Shown piece after piece: positions 24,067 through 31,195 of a stretch of 53,977 bases of DNA. Below the pieces are notes generated by a model that was given only the letters and a program-made list of their open reading frames with translations, ran no database searches and was not told the DNA's origin. The stretch is from contig CAMWWZ010000008.1 in the NCBI GenBank assembly GCA_947178095.1, forward strand, positions 1 to 53,977, written 5' to 3'. The stretch is from an uncultured Treponema sp. Lineage in GTDB: Bacteria; Spirochaetota; Spirochaetia; Treponematales; Treponemataceae. Both the position numbers and the translations under genes were made by a program. Each line of letters starts with the position of its first letter. The stretch's first letter is position 1.

Positions 24067-25038
24067 TCACTCGCCGGGAAATTTCACGCCCCATGATTTT
24101 CGCAAGAAATCCATCATTTCCATGACGCGGAGCGTTTCGGAATGCGGCATCGAATCGCATTCCAATTTTTTCGCTTTCAGCGCGGCGATGGTTTCTTCCA
24201 CTTCGTATTCGTAGCCTGAGATTTGCGCGGGCACTTCGATTTTTTTTATCAAATTGTCGCGCTCGTCAAAAACGCAAATCGCGTTCGGATTGTTTATGTT
24301 TTCGACGACGATGTATCCGCGCTCGCCGAAAAAAATTCCTTTGCGGTCGCTGCGCGAAAACATTCCCGAATTGAGAAAAGCTGCGCGTCCGTCCTTGTAG
24401 TAAAGCGTGATGCTGTTCGTGCCGTCAACGCCGGTTTTCGTCAACGCCGCGCTCGAATCGATTCGTTCGATTTCCGCGCCGAAATGCATCAGCGCGAAAT
24501 TCAATGTGTACACTCCGACATCGAGCAGCGCGCCGCCTGCGAGGGCGGGATTCACGAGGCGTTCGTGGTGCGAAATATTGTAATGCAGGTTCGCGGTGAG
24601 CGAAGTGATTTTTCCGACGATTCCGCTTGCGATGGTTTCGTCAATCAATTTTCGCGAAGGCATATATCGCGTCCAAATGGCTTCGGTAACAAAAACATTT
24701 TTTTCCTTCGCGAAATCCAAAACGCTTTTCGCTTCGCTCGCATTTTTCGCAAAAGCCTTTTCGCACAAAACCGCCTTGCCGTGCTCTATGCAAAGTTTCG
24801 CGTGCTCTGCGTGATGCGAATGTGGAGTCGCGATGTAGATTATTTCGACATCGGGATCGCAGGCAAGCTCTTCATAAGAGCCGTATGCTTTTTCAATGCG
24901 ATGCTCGCTTGCAAAATTTTTCGCGCGCTCAAGATCGCGCGAAGCCACGGCATGGCATTTCACGCCGCCTTCCATCGCGTTCAAAGTTTTCGCCATTGTA
25001 GACGCAATGTGTCCCGCGCCGAGAATTCCGATTTTCAT
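24067..25038 (-). CDS. Gfo/Idh/MocA-family NAD(P)-dependent oxidoreductase
   Basis: 323 residues. N-terminal Rossmann fold with GILGAGHIASTMAKTLNAM, the family segment IYIATPHSHHAEHAKLCIEHGKAVLCEKAFAKNASEA (the EKP-type Lys is K98 in CEKAFA), then the C-terminal alpha/beta domain with GGALLDVGVYTLNFALMHFG. Members oxidise or reduce sugars, inositols or dihydrodiols; the substrate is not evident. It begins 15 nt after the thioesterase gene and probably shares its transcript, an unusual pairing. Confidence 0.9.
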   Translation of the reverse strand: MKIGILGAGHIASTMAKTLNAMEGGVKCHAVASRDLERAKNFASEHRIEKAYGSYEELACDPDVEIIYIATPHSHHAEHAKLCIEHGKAVLCEKAFAKNASEAKSVLDFAKEKNVFVTEAIWTRYMPSRKLIDETIASGIVGKITSLTANLHYNISHHERLVNPALAGGALLDVGVYTLNFALMHFGAEIERIDSSAALTKTGVDGTNSITLYYKDGRAAFLNSGMFSRSDRKGIFFGERGYIVVENINNPNAICVFDERDNLIKKIEVPAQISGYEYEVEETIAALKAKKLECDSMPHSETLRVMEMMDFLRKSWGVKFPGE

Positions 25039-25053
25039 TTCAACCTCGCAATT

Positions 25054-25794
25054 TCATTTTGTGAATTTTATTTTCATTTCGAAAACTGTTCGCTCGCTTT
25101 CTTGAATCGCGATGAACGTCGCGCAATTTTCGTCGCGCCGGAAAACGCGCAGCATTTGACCTTCGCGGCTTTCGCCGGTGTAATGCACTTCGATTTCCTC
25201 TACTTCGTTCGCCTGCAAAAAATTGTCGTCAAAAACATTCAGCGCGAGGCGAATGTATTCGATGTTGTTCATGTGACGCGACATGTCGATTTGCTGGCTT
25301 CGGATTTTTTGCTCGAACGAAAAATTTTCCTCGGAAAATATTTCGGGGAATTTTTCGAACGGCTCGCAAAAAATTGGCGGCGGAAAATTTTCTTTCGGAT
25401 AAGTCAAATTGGCAAGGCGAAGCGGACGATGATTTTCCAAACTCAAAACGCAAGCCTCTTGATTCGCGGTGAGAAGAGCCGCGCCGCTAGCGTCCTTGAA
25501 AATCGTGTTCACGTGCGTGCGAAATCCCGCGCTATCGACGGGAAAAGTCGATGCGGAAATTTTTTCGCGCCAAGCAGGACGGCGCGCAAAATGAATCCGC
25601 GTTTTCGTAAAAACCCAAAAGGCATTGTGACGCTCGCGATACACAACGCCGTCGCAGTCCATCGCCGCGAAACTTTCTGTCAAATTGTCCTGCACCAAAA
25701 GAGCCGCCTGCGCGATTCCCAGCCGGACGCTGCTGTCGATGAACGCGGAACTGACAATGTGCTCGCGCGTAAAAATCAAATCGTTTTCTTTCAT
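25054..25794 (-). CDS. Acyl-ACP thioesterase (FatA/FatB-like)
   Basis: 246-residue double hot-dog thioesterase releasing fatty acids from acyl carrier protein. Family marks are the first hot-dog segment (SSAFIDSSVRLGIAQAALLVQDNLTESF), WVFTKTRIHFARRPAWREKI, and the second hot-dog active-site segment QQIDMSRHMNNIEYIRLAL with conserved Asp, His and Asn. ATG 25794 is preferred over 25824 because TAGG lies ahead of it. That Shine-Dalgarno is part of the 3' arm of a perfect 18-bp hairpin (25802-25841), so translation may be gated. Followed by the Gfo/Idh/MocA gene. Confidence 0.85.
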   Translation of the reverse strand: MKENDLIFTREHIVSSAFIDSSVRLGIAQAALLVQDNLTESFAAMDCDGVVYRERHNAFWVFTKTRIHFARRPAWREKISASTFPVDSAGFRTHVNTIFKDASGAALLTANQEACVLSLENHRPLRLANLTYPKENFPPPIFCEPFEKFPEIFSEENFSFEQKIRSQQIDMSRHMNNIEYIRLALNVFDDNFLQANEVEEIEVHYTGESREGQMLRVFRRDENCATFIAIQESERTVFEMKIKFTK

Positions 25795-25801
25795 TTTATT
25801 T

Positions 25802-25920
25802 CCTAGATATGGAAAAAATATCAATTTTTTCCATATCTAGGAAACGCCGTTTTGCAACGAAGTGAGAAACGGCAGTCGATAAGCGAGTTTTTTTGAATTG
25901 TTTGCCTATAAAAAAACTCG
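25802..25920 (-). repeat. Hairpin leader element, divergent copy before the thioesterase gene
   Basis: Three hairpins in transcript order: 25920-25884 (11-bp stem CGAGTTTTTTT / AAAAAAACTCG), 25873-25846 (7-bp stem GCCGTTT / AAACGGC with loop CTCACTTCGTTGCA), and 25841-25802 (perfect 18-bp stem, 4-nt loop). The middle loop matches the TCATTTCATTG loop of the copies at 26462 and 33604 while the stem differs. The last hairpin contains the AGG of the thioesterase ribosome-binding site and ends 7 nt before the ATG. Confidence 0.75.
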
Positions 25921-25922
25921 AA

Positions 25923-25960
25923 TTCAAAACAAGCCGCGCCATCTGTGCGGCTGTTTTGAA
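25923..25960 (-). terminator. Terminator-like hairpin after the YbaK gene
   Basis: Stem TTCAAAACAGCCGC / GCGGCTTGTTTTGAA (14 bp with one bulged base, 9-nt loop) 22 nt past the YbaK stop. The A/T-rich base of the stem can serve as the T-run. Confidence 0.55.
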
Positions 25961-25981
25961 TATTCATGTTAAAATCCAAAT

Positions 25982-26449
25982 TCAAATTTTCGTAACGTCA
26001 ACCCATTGGACCGGCTGCGAAGCGTATTTTTCCAATTCGGAAATCGTAAGCTCGATCGCGCTGTTCGCGCTTCCGCAGGCTGGAAAAACAGTTTCAAACC
26101 TTTTCAAGGATTCGTCCAAAAAAACTTTTACGCCCTCGTTCACCGCGAAAGGGCAAACGCCGCCCACAGCGTGCCCGACCAAATTCGCGGCTTCGTCGAA
26201 CGAAAGCATTTTCGCCTTTGTCGAAAACGCAGCCTTGTATTTTTTGTTGTCAACGCGCGCGTCGCCTGCCATCACGATTACGATTGGATTTTCGCCCGCC
26301 ATGAACGAAAGCGTTTTCGCGATGCGCGCTTCCTCGCATCCCAAAGCCTTTGCCGCAAGCGGAACGGTCGCGCTCGAAACGTCGAATTCGCGGATGCGGC
26401 CTTCAATTCCAAAGCGCGAAAAATATTCGCGCACCTTTTCTATTGACAT
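25982..26449 (-). CDS. YbaK/prolyl-tRNA-deacylase-family protein
   Basis: 155 residues of the YbaK/EbsC family, which deacylates mischarged tRNAs such as Cys-tRNA(Pro) in trans. Signatures are AKTLSFMAGENPIVIVMAGDARVDNKKYKAAF, the catalytic-lysine region of this fold, and GHAVGGVCPFAVNEGVKVFLDESL, the GGV-x-PF loop. ATG 26449 is chosen from AGGAGA 5 nt upstream and the family N-terminus. The frame stays open to an ATG at 26536, which would add 29 residues encoded by the hairpin leader; that is probably not used. Confidence 0.85.
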   Translation of the reverse strand: MSIEKVREYFSRFGIEGRIREFDVSSATVPLAAKALGCEEARIAKTLSFMAGENPIVIVMAGDARVDNKKYKAAFSTKAKMLSFDEAANLVGHAVGGVCPFAVNEGVKVFLDESLKRFETVFPACGSANSAIELTISELEKYASQPVQWVDVTKI

Positions 26450-26461
26450 AATTTCTCCTAC

Positions 26462-26615
26462 TAAAAAGTCAAGAAGAAAGTTGCAACTTTCTTCTTGACT
26501 TTTTATGTCACTTCGCAATGAAATGAGAAGTGACATTTGATATGCAAGTTTTCAACGGAAACTTGTCATGATAAAAAGTTGACGACATTTTAGGCAACTT
26601 TTTATCATATCTCCT
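26462..26615 (-). repeat. Hairpin leader element before the YbaK gene (copy 1)
   Basis: In transcript order: AGGAG and ATG (26615-26606); hairpin A with 14-bp stem (26608-26595 / 26581-26568) and a 13-nt loop; hairpin B (26565-26545, stem CAAGTTT/AAACTTG); hairpin C (26536-26505, 10-bp stem ATGTCACTTC/GAAGTGACAT, loop TCATTTCATTGC); hairpin D, a perfect 44-bp palindrome (26505-26462) centred on TTGCAA; then the ribosome-binding site and ATG 26449. The first ATG would give an 18-residue peptide (26608-26552). It matches the element at 33604 in order and loops. Confidence 0.88.
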
Positions 26616-26714
26616 GTAAAAATTAATTTTCATTATTTTTCTGCGAAGCGAAGTTTGAAATTATCGAAAAAGCGATTGCTCGCAAATTTCAATTTTTCAA
26701 ATCGCATCGCAAAA

Positions 26715-28067
26715 TCATTTTTTCACTTCCACAAAAAATTTTCCCTCGCCCAAAAAATATTTTTCATACGCCGCGCGGACTTCATCCACGGTGAGCCCTT
26801 CGATTTTTTCGATTCGATTCAAATATTCGCTCGCGCTTCCTTCATAAAAAATTGACGACGCGATTTGCTCGAGCGTGGCAAAGCAATTTTTTTCGCTCGC
26901 GTAAATTTTGGAAGCGTAAATATTTTTGAACGCATTCAAAAGCGGCGCGAATTCTTCCGCGCTCAAATTTTTTTCCAACGCGCTCGAAATGATTTCCTTT
27001 ATATCGCGGCCTTCGTTTATGCCGTTCGCGACAATCAGCGCGACGCTTTGCTTGCCGTTCAAAACTGCCGTGCCGCAAGAAGTGGCCACGTTTTTTTGCA
27101 CGAGTTCTCGGCGCAAAATATAATCCGCTGCGAGTGACGCGAGCGCGAAAGACTCGTAGTCGTCCGCGCCGCGCTCGGGCGCATTTTGGCACAACGCCGC
27201 GCAATAATAATTTCCCGCGAATTCGAATTCCTTTTTTTCGTCTTTTTTGTTCGCAAAATTTATCGCAGGAATTTGCGGCGCAGAAAATTCGCCAGGCAAA
27301 ATCGCGCCAAAAAATTCTTCAAGCATTTCGCCAATTCGCGCGGCATTTTTCGAAAACGAATCTTCTTGCGAAACCTTCGATTTTTTTTCGCCGTATTGCA
27401 AGGCGGAAAAATTTCCTGCGGCGATAATTTTGATTCTGCGCGCGTCCAAAAGTCTTTTCAAATTTTCTTCGATGTCATATTCGCTCACGCGGCTCGTGTT
27501 TTTGTAAAAAATTCCGTCATAATACGGATGCGAACGCAAAAGATTTTCCGCGATTGCATCCAAAAGCGCGAAGTGCAAATTCTCGCTTCGGTCGAGCGCG
27601 GCATTTTCCGCTTCGGATTCCTTTTCCAAATAATCTTCATGGGAAAAATCCGGCTGCAAAATCGATTTCGCGAAAGCCGCGAACGCTTCGTCAAAATCTG
27701 CGGCGGCGGAAGAAAAACCGTAAGTCGAAAAATCGTTGGCGCAAAGAACCACGCTAAAATATTTTCCGTGCGAAGAAAGTTCCTTTACCGCTGGGCTTTG
27801 CGAAAGCACTTCGAACGTAAGCAAGTCAAGGCCGGATTTTCCGCGCGGGCAGGTTGACGCGCCGCCTTCAAAAAGCAGGCGCAGTTCGATGTTTTTTTCG
27901 GAAGGAATGTTTTTCAAGACGACTTGAATTCCGTTTGAAAGCGAAAATTCCGCGAACGATGCGATGTTTTCTTCGTAAAAATCCGCCGCGTTGCGTCCAC
28001 GGTTTGAAGCGCAAGAAAAAAAAGTCAGAGAAAGGAAAATAAATGTCGCGCCGAAAAAAATCTTCAC
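26715..28067 (-). CDS. Lipoprotein of M16 metallopeptidase fold lacking the zinc motif
   Basis: 450-residue predicted lipoprotein (signal ending LTFFSC, Cys19) with the layout of an M16 peptidase: FAEFSLSNGIQVVLKNIPSEKNIELRLLFEGGAS at the front, and two alpha/beta halves. The HxxEH zinc motif, expected after GGAS, reads GLDLLTFEVLSQ and has no histidine, so it should be inactive, perhaps a partner or binding subunit as in M16 heterodimers. GTG 28067 is taken as start because it begins the hydrophobic signal and lies 6 nt after the -10 hexamer; a TTG at 28073 or 28091 is possible. Confidence 0.75.
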   Translation of the reverse strand: MKIFFGATFIFLSLTFFSCASNRGRNAADFYEENIASFAEFSLSNGIQVVLKNIPSEKNIELRLLFEGGASTCPRGKSGLDLLTFEVLSQSPAVKELSSHGKYFSVVLCANDFSTYGFSSAAADFDEAFAAFAKSILQPDFSHEDYLEKESEAENAALDRSENLHFALLDAIAENLLRSHPYYDGIFYKNTSRVSEYDIEENLKRLLDARRIKIIAAGNFSALQYGEKKSKVSQEDSFSKNAARIGEMLEEFFGAILPGEFSAPQIPAINFANKKDEKKEFEFAGNYYCAALCQNAPERGADDYESFALASLAADYILRRELVQKNVATSCGTAVLNGKQSVALIVANGINEGRDIKEIISSALEKNLSAEEFAPLLNAFKNIYASKIYASEKNCFATLEQIASSIFYEGSASEYLNRIEKIEGLTVDEVRAAYEKYFLGEGKFFVEVKK

Positions 28068-28073
28068 AAACAA

Positions 28074-28102
28074 ATTGTAGCAAAAAATCAAAAAAATTGC
28101 AA
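28074..28102 (-). promoter_or_regulatory. Promoter of the M16-like gene, apparently leaderless
   Basis: Minus strand TTGCAA (28102-28097), 17-nt spacer, TACAAT (28079-28074). The start codon GTG 28067 lies 6 nt further, at the expected transcription start, so the message would have no 5' leader. Confidence 0.6.
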
Positions 28103-28137
28103 ATTTTTGTAACTATTTTTTTGCCATGCGGTTTAAT

Positions 28138-28230
28138 TTATGACTGACCGATACGGCAGTCCGCAGCATACAGCTGCATCCTCCTCTCCTTTTTTTGGGC
28201 TTCCGTTCGTCGAACGGAAGCCCTTTTTGT
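28138..28230 (+). ncRNA. Candidate small RNA with anti-Shine-Dalgarno tract and terminator
   Basis: A plus-strand terminator (13-bp stem GGGCTTCCGTTCG / CGAACGGAAGCCC at 28197-28223, then T5) stands where no plus-strand gene ends. Upstream are two small hairpins (CTGaCCG-ata-CGGCAG and GCAGC-atac-GCTGC) and an unpaired tract TCCTCCTCTCCT (28179-28190), complementary to GGAGG-type ribosome-binding sites. A possible -10, TTTAAT, is at 28132; the -35 is weak. The 5' end is a guess. It lies antisense to nothing, between leuA and the M16-like gene. Confidence 0.45.
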
Positions 28231-28235
28231 GTGTC

Positions 28236-28280
28236 GCAAGCCTTGCGGCTTGCTTACCGAGTTTTCCGTAGGAAAACTCG
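28236..28280. repeat. Two adjacent palindromes after leuA
   Basis: GCAAGCC-ttgc-GGCTTGC (28236-28253) and CGAGTTTTCC-gta-GGAAAACTCG (28258-28280). The second is close to hairpin B of the leader elements (CAAGTTTCC-gtt-GGAAACTTG at 33655), so it is likely a further scattered member of that repeat group. No T-run follows on the leuA side. Confidence 0.6.
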
Positions 28281-28288
28281 CGGCCGCT

Positions 28289-29962
28289 TTACTGATTCAA
28301 CGCGCTGACGATTGCCGCAATTCCTGCGCGTCCGACGTTGCTTGAACGTCCCACACCCCAAATTTGGCGGCCGTCTTCCATCGTGAGTTGAACATAGCCC
28401 ATCGCGCGAGTGTCGTTTCCCGTTCCAATCGAATGCTCATGGAAAGAAACGATGTTGAATCGCGGCGCGGGAGTTTGCTTCATCGCGTTCGCGAAAGCGT
28501 CGAGCGGGCCGTTTCCCTGCGCGGAAATTTTATACGGCGTTCCTTTGTAGACGACATCGGCGTTGCACAAAACTCGCTCTTCCGCATCCGCGCCAGTCGC
28601 GCCTTCCAAGTGCGTTTCCACAAGTTCCACGATTTTAAGCGGCTCGGTAAGTCCAATCCAATGCTTTGTGAAAATGTCGTAAATTTCGTCGGGGCGCAAT
28701 TCGCGCTGCGCCTTGTCCGCGAATTCTTTTATAACGGCACCGATATCGGGATGCATTCCCTTTGGTGGAATGATGCCGAAACTGTTTTCCAAAATATACG
28801 CGGCTCCTCCCTTGCCGCTTTGCGAATTTATCCTGATGATTCCTTCGTACTGCCTTCCGATGTCGTGCGGATCGATCGCCAAATACGGAACGTCCCAAAC
28901 GGCATTTTCTGGCATGTTCACGCGCGCAGCCATTCCTTTTCGAATCGCGTCTTGATGCGAGCCGGAAAACGCGGTGTAAACCAAATCGCCCACGTAAGGC
29001 GTTCGCGGATGAATCGACATTTCGGTGAGACGCTGATATTCTTCCGCGATTTCGGGCAGATTGGAAAAATTCAATTCGGGATCGATTCCGTGGCTGAACA
29101 TATTGAGCGCGACCGTAACAACGTCAAGATTTCCCGTGCGCTCGCCGTTTCCGAAAAGGCTTCCTTCCACCCTGTCCGCGCCGGCGAGCAATCCCATTTC
29201 GCAAGTGGCGACTCCTTCGCCGCGATCGTTGTGCGGATGAAGGCTCACGATCACATTTTCGCGATCCGAAATGTGCGTGCAAAAATATTCGATTTGGTCG
29301 GCGAAAGTATTCGGCATCGCCACTTCCACCGTCGTGGGCAGATTCAAAATGATTTTGTTCTGCGCCGTGGGCTTCCATTCGTTTTTCACCGCCTCGCAAA
29401 TTTCCACTGCGTATTCGATTTCGGTGTTGGAAAAACTTTCGGGCGAATATTCAAGCTGGATTTTCGTTTCCTTTTCACGCTCCACGCATTCCTTGACGCA
29501 CCTCACGCCGTCCACCGCGATTTGCTTGATTTCCTCTTTCGTTTTTCCGAACGTGTATTTTCGCTGGGCGGGCGAAGTCGAATTGTAAATGTGGAAAATC
29601 GCCCTCGGCAAACCACGAATCGCCTCGAACGTGCGCTTTACCAAATGCTCGCGCGCCTGGCACAGAACTTGAATCGTAACGTCGCCGGGAATTCGATTGT
29701 CCTCGATGAGGCGGCGCATAAAATTGAATTCAGTTTCGGAAGAACTCGGAAATCCGACTTCGATTTCCTTGAATCCGATTTTCACAAGCAAGTCGAAAAA
29801 CGCGAGCTTCTGCTCGATGCCCATTGGATTTACCAAGGCCTGATTTCCGTCTCGCAAATCCACGGAACACCAAATCGGCGCGCGCGTGATTTGCGCGTCC
29901 GGCCACTTTCTGTTTTGAATGTTCACCTTCGGATATGGAACATATTTTCCGTTTGAATTCAT
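28289..29962 (-). CDS. leuA: 2-isopropylmalate synthase
   Basis: 557-residue enzyme condensing acetyl-CoA with 2-ketoisovalerate, first step of leucine synthesis. The N-terminus PDAQITRAPIWCSVDLRDGNQALVNPMG, with the metal-binding Asp, marks the longer Corynebacterium/yeast-like LeuA class. The HMGL-like barrel continues through VSLHPHNDRGEGVATCEMGLLAGADRVEGSLFGNGERTGN, and the C-terminal regulatory domain (feedback by leucine) follows from about residue 430. ATG 29962 with GGAGGAA is chosen; the frame further upstream is only the repeat at 29974-30023. No other leu genes are in view. Confidence 0.95.
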   Translation of the reverse strand: MNSNGKYVPYPKVNIQNRKWPDAQITRAPIWCSVDLRDGNQALVNPMGIEQKLAFFDLLVKIGFKEIEVGFPSSSETEFNFMRRLIEDNRIPGDVTIQVLCQAREHLVKRTFEAIRGLPRAIFHIYNSTSPAQRKYTFGKTKEEIKQIAVDGVRCVKECVEREKETKIQLEYSPESFSNTEIEYAVEICEAVKNEWKPTAQNKIILNLPTTVEVAMPNTFADQIEYFCTHISDRENVIVSLHPHNDRGEGVATCEMGLLAGADRVEGSLFGNGERTGNLDVVTVALNMFSHGIDPELNFSNLPEIAEEYQRLTEMSIHPRTPYVGDLVYTAFSGSHQDAIRKGMAARVNMPENAVWDVPYLAIDPHDIGRQYEGIIRINSQSGKGGAAYILENSFGIIPPKGMHPDIGAVIKEFADKAQRELRPDEIYDIFTKHWIGLTEPLKIVELVETHLEGATGADAEERVLCNADVVYKGTPYKISAQGNGPLDAFANAMKQTPAPRFNIVSFHEHSIGTGNDTRAMGYVQLTMEDGRQIWGVGRSSNVGRAGIAAIVSALNQ

Positions 29963-29973
29963 ATTTCCTCCAA

Positions 29974-30023
29974 AATCAACATACCCGACGCAGAGCGTCG
30001 GGGTATTAGACCCTCCGCACGAA
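29974..30023 (-). repeat. Interspersed repeat R2, copy before leuA
   Basis: On the minus strand: ATTCGTGCGGAGGG, TAATACCCC, GACGCtctGCGTC (hairpin, about 10 bp), GGGTATGTTGATT. It ends 4 nt before the leuA ribosome-binding site. Related copies are at 33527, 45371 and 50556. Confidence 0.8.
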
Positions 30024-30024
30024 T

Positions 30025-30053
30025 AAAAAAGACTGCCGCCCAAGCGACAGTCT
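30025..30053 (-). terminator. Terminator of the RRM gene
   Basis: Stem AGACTGTCGC / GCGGCAGTCT (10 bp, one mismatch, 4-nt loop) followed by T6 on the minus strand, about 90 nt past the RRM stop. Confidence 0.8.
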
Positions 30054-30140
30054 GCATTTGCAAAATGATTTTACAGAACCGTCAACTTTGGCGTTTTTTG
30101 AGGAACTCCGATAGAAGCAACAATCCTGCAAAATTTTTCA

Positions 30141-30440
30141 TCAATATCGCCCTCCGCGATCGAAGCCGCCTTCGCCAAAACGCGGGCGCGGCTTTTTTTC
30201 TTCCGCCACATTAACGCGAATCCTGCGACCTTCGAATTCCTTGCCGTTCAAATCCGTGATGGCTTTTTCCGCTGCCGCTTCGTCTGCCAATTCAACAAAA
30301 CCAAAACCCTTGGACTGACCAGTAGCCCTGTCCTTGATAACCGTTGTTGAAACAATTTCTCCAAACTGCGCGAACAAACCGCCCAGCGATTCCTCTGTCG
30401 TAGAATAACTCAAGTTTCCTACATAAAGCTTTTTAGCCAT
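30141..30440 (-). CDS. Small RRM RNA-binding protein
   Basis: 99-residue single RNA recognition motif protein. RNP2 is KLYVGNLSY and RNP1 is KGFGFVEL, followed by a short Arg/Gly-rich tail (RPRFGEGGFDRGGRY). Such glycine-rich RRM proteins occur in cyanobacteria, spirochaetes and others and are often cold-induced RNA chaperones; here the role is inferred only. ATG 30440 follows AAGGA. It has its own promoter (30515-30543), a 5' leader of about 70 nt with a GNRA-type hairpin, and its own terminator. Confidence 0.93.
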   Translation of the reverse strand: MAKKLYVGNLSYSTTEESLGGLFAQFGEIVSTTVIKDRATGQSKGFGFVELADEAAAEKAITDLNGKEFEGRRIRVNVAEEKKPRPRFGEGGFDRGGRY

Positions 30441-30479
30441 GCAATTCCTTAGGATTTGATTTTTAAGTCGTGAAACTTT

Positions 30480-30497
30480 GGGAAACTCGCGTTTCCC
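30480..30497 (-). promoter_or_regulatory. 5'-leader hairpin of the RRM gene
   Basis: Transcript reads GGGAAAC-GCGA-GTTTCCC: a perfect 7-bp stem with a GNRA tetraloop, about 20 nt after the predicted transcription start. It could stabilise the mRNA or respond to temperature or to the RRM protein itself. Confidence 0.55.
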
Positions 30498-30514
30498 TTG
30501 CAATCCTATTTTTC

Positions 30515-30543
30515 ATTCTAGCACTGTGGCGAAAAATTGTCAA
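30515..30543 (-). promoter_or_regulatory. Sigma-70 promoter of the RRM gene
   Basis: Minus strand TTGACA (30543-30538), 17 nt, TAGAAT (30520-30515). Close to consensus; the transcript would start near 30508, about 68 nt ahead of the ATG. Confidence 0.8.
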
Positions 30544-30655
30544 GTGGGAAGCGGAAAAGGCGAGGAGTGAAAATTGGCAAAATTTTTCCAATTTTTTTGA
30601 AGCCACATAAATGCCTGACTTCGCGAGTTTTTTCAACAAATCCTTTGAAGTTCGA

Positions 30656-30961
30656 TCAATCTTCCACGCCCAAAATGATTTCTTCCACGGATTTTTGGAT
30701 TTTTTCCACTAGTGCGCGCTTTTTTTCACGGTCGTCGGATGGAATGATGTCTGTTTCGTCTTGGAACAACTGAAACGGGCGGATGCCGAGTGCGCAGGCG
30801 ATTTTTTCAATCATTTCAATGGAGGGAAATTTCTTTGCGATTTCAATTTCGCCTATGTAGCTTGTAGATGTTTCGCAGAGTTCCGCGAGGCGCATTTGGG
30901 ATATTTTTTGCTCCTTGCGATAGCATTTGAGGTTTGTGATAAAAACAGTCCGTAAATTCAT
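30656..30961 (-). CDS. XRE-family helix-turn-helix regulator
   Basis: 101 residues. A Cro/CI-type HTH spans residues 4-60 (NLKCYRKEQKISQMRLAELCETSTSYIGEIEIAKKFPSIEMIEKIACALGI), followed by a short charged helix that may dimerise. Start ATG 30961 has no ribosome-binding site and lies 7 nt past a -10 hexamer, so the mRNA is probably leaderless. The promoter overlaps a palindromic operator, and a second operator covers the divergent promoter of the lipoprotein gene at 31201, so it most likely represses both itself and that gene. Confidence 0.88.
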   Translation of the reverse strand: MNLRTVFITNLKCYRKEQKISQMRLAELCETSTSYIGEIEIAKKFPSIEMIEKIACALGIRPFQLFQDETDIIPSDDREKKRALVEKIQKSVEEIILGVED

Positions 30962-30966
30962 AAAAA

Positions 30967-31020
30967 ATATGCTATCGGCATATAAAATCTATTGACAATA
31001 TGCTTTAGGCGTATTATAAT
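30967..31020. promoter_or_regulatory. Back-to-back promoters with twin XRE operators
   Basis: Rightward promoter: TTGACA (30992-30997), 17 nt, TATAAT (31015-31020). Leftward: TTGTCA (30998-30993), 18 nt, TAGCAT (30974-30969). The two -35 boxes overlap. Operators are ATATGC-TATCG-GCATAT (30967-30983), over the leftward -10, and ATATGC-TTTAG-GCGTAT (30998-31014), filling the rightward spacer. They are 31 bp apart, three helical turns. Confidence 0.82.
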
Positions 31021-31083
31021 GCAAAACCATAGTATAATTTATTGGCTTGTAGCAAATAAATGTGCGAAAAAAATTAAGGAGGT

Positions 31084-31195
31084 ATGCTAAAAATACATCC
31101 GTGTAGTTTTAGCATTTGCAGATTTGCCGCGTTGCGTTCAAATCTGCGATTCCGTGCCTCCTGCACGTCCGCTAACGCGGAGTTTTTTAAGGAGG
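31084..31195 (+). promoter_or_regulatory. Structured leader of the lipoprotein gene with attenuator-like hairpin
   Basis: AAGGAGGT stands 1 nt before an ATG (31084) in frame with the gene. Then come hairpins: ATGCTAAAA/TTTTAGCAT with an inner TACA/TGTA (31084-31115), GCAGATTT/AAATCTGC (31118-31147), CGTGC/GCACG (31153-31167) and TCCGC/GCGGA followed by T6 (31168-31188), which is terminator-like. A second AAGGAGG (31189-31195) serves ATG 31201. The plan mirrors the hairpin leaders at 26462 and 33604. Confidence 0.6.

Noticed and set aside
24223..25806. 527-codon open frame opposite the Gfo/Idh/MocA and thioesterase genes
   Set aside because: Runs antisense across two well-identified genes; composition is that of a shadow.
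26450..26536. 29-residue N-terminal extension of the YbaK protein
   Set aside because: In frame, but encoded by the palindromic leader; the conserved N-terminus and AGGAGA support 26449. Not excluded completely.
28138..28266. A 42-codon frame starting MTDRYGSP between the M16-like gene and leuA
   Set aside because: No ribosome-binding site; the frame runs through the terminator hairpin and repeats, so RNA is the better reading.
28364..29956. 530-codon open frame opposite leuA
   Set aside because: Exact antisense of leuA with shadow composition and no ribosome-binding site.
29963..30043. N-terminal extension of leuA
   Set aside because: It translates the R2 repeat; family N-terminus and ribosome-binding site fit ATG 29962.
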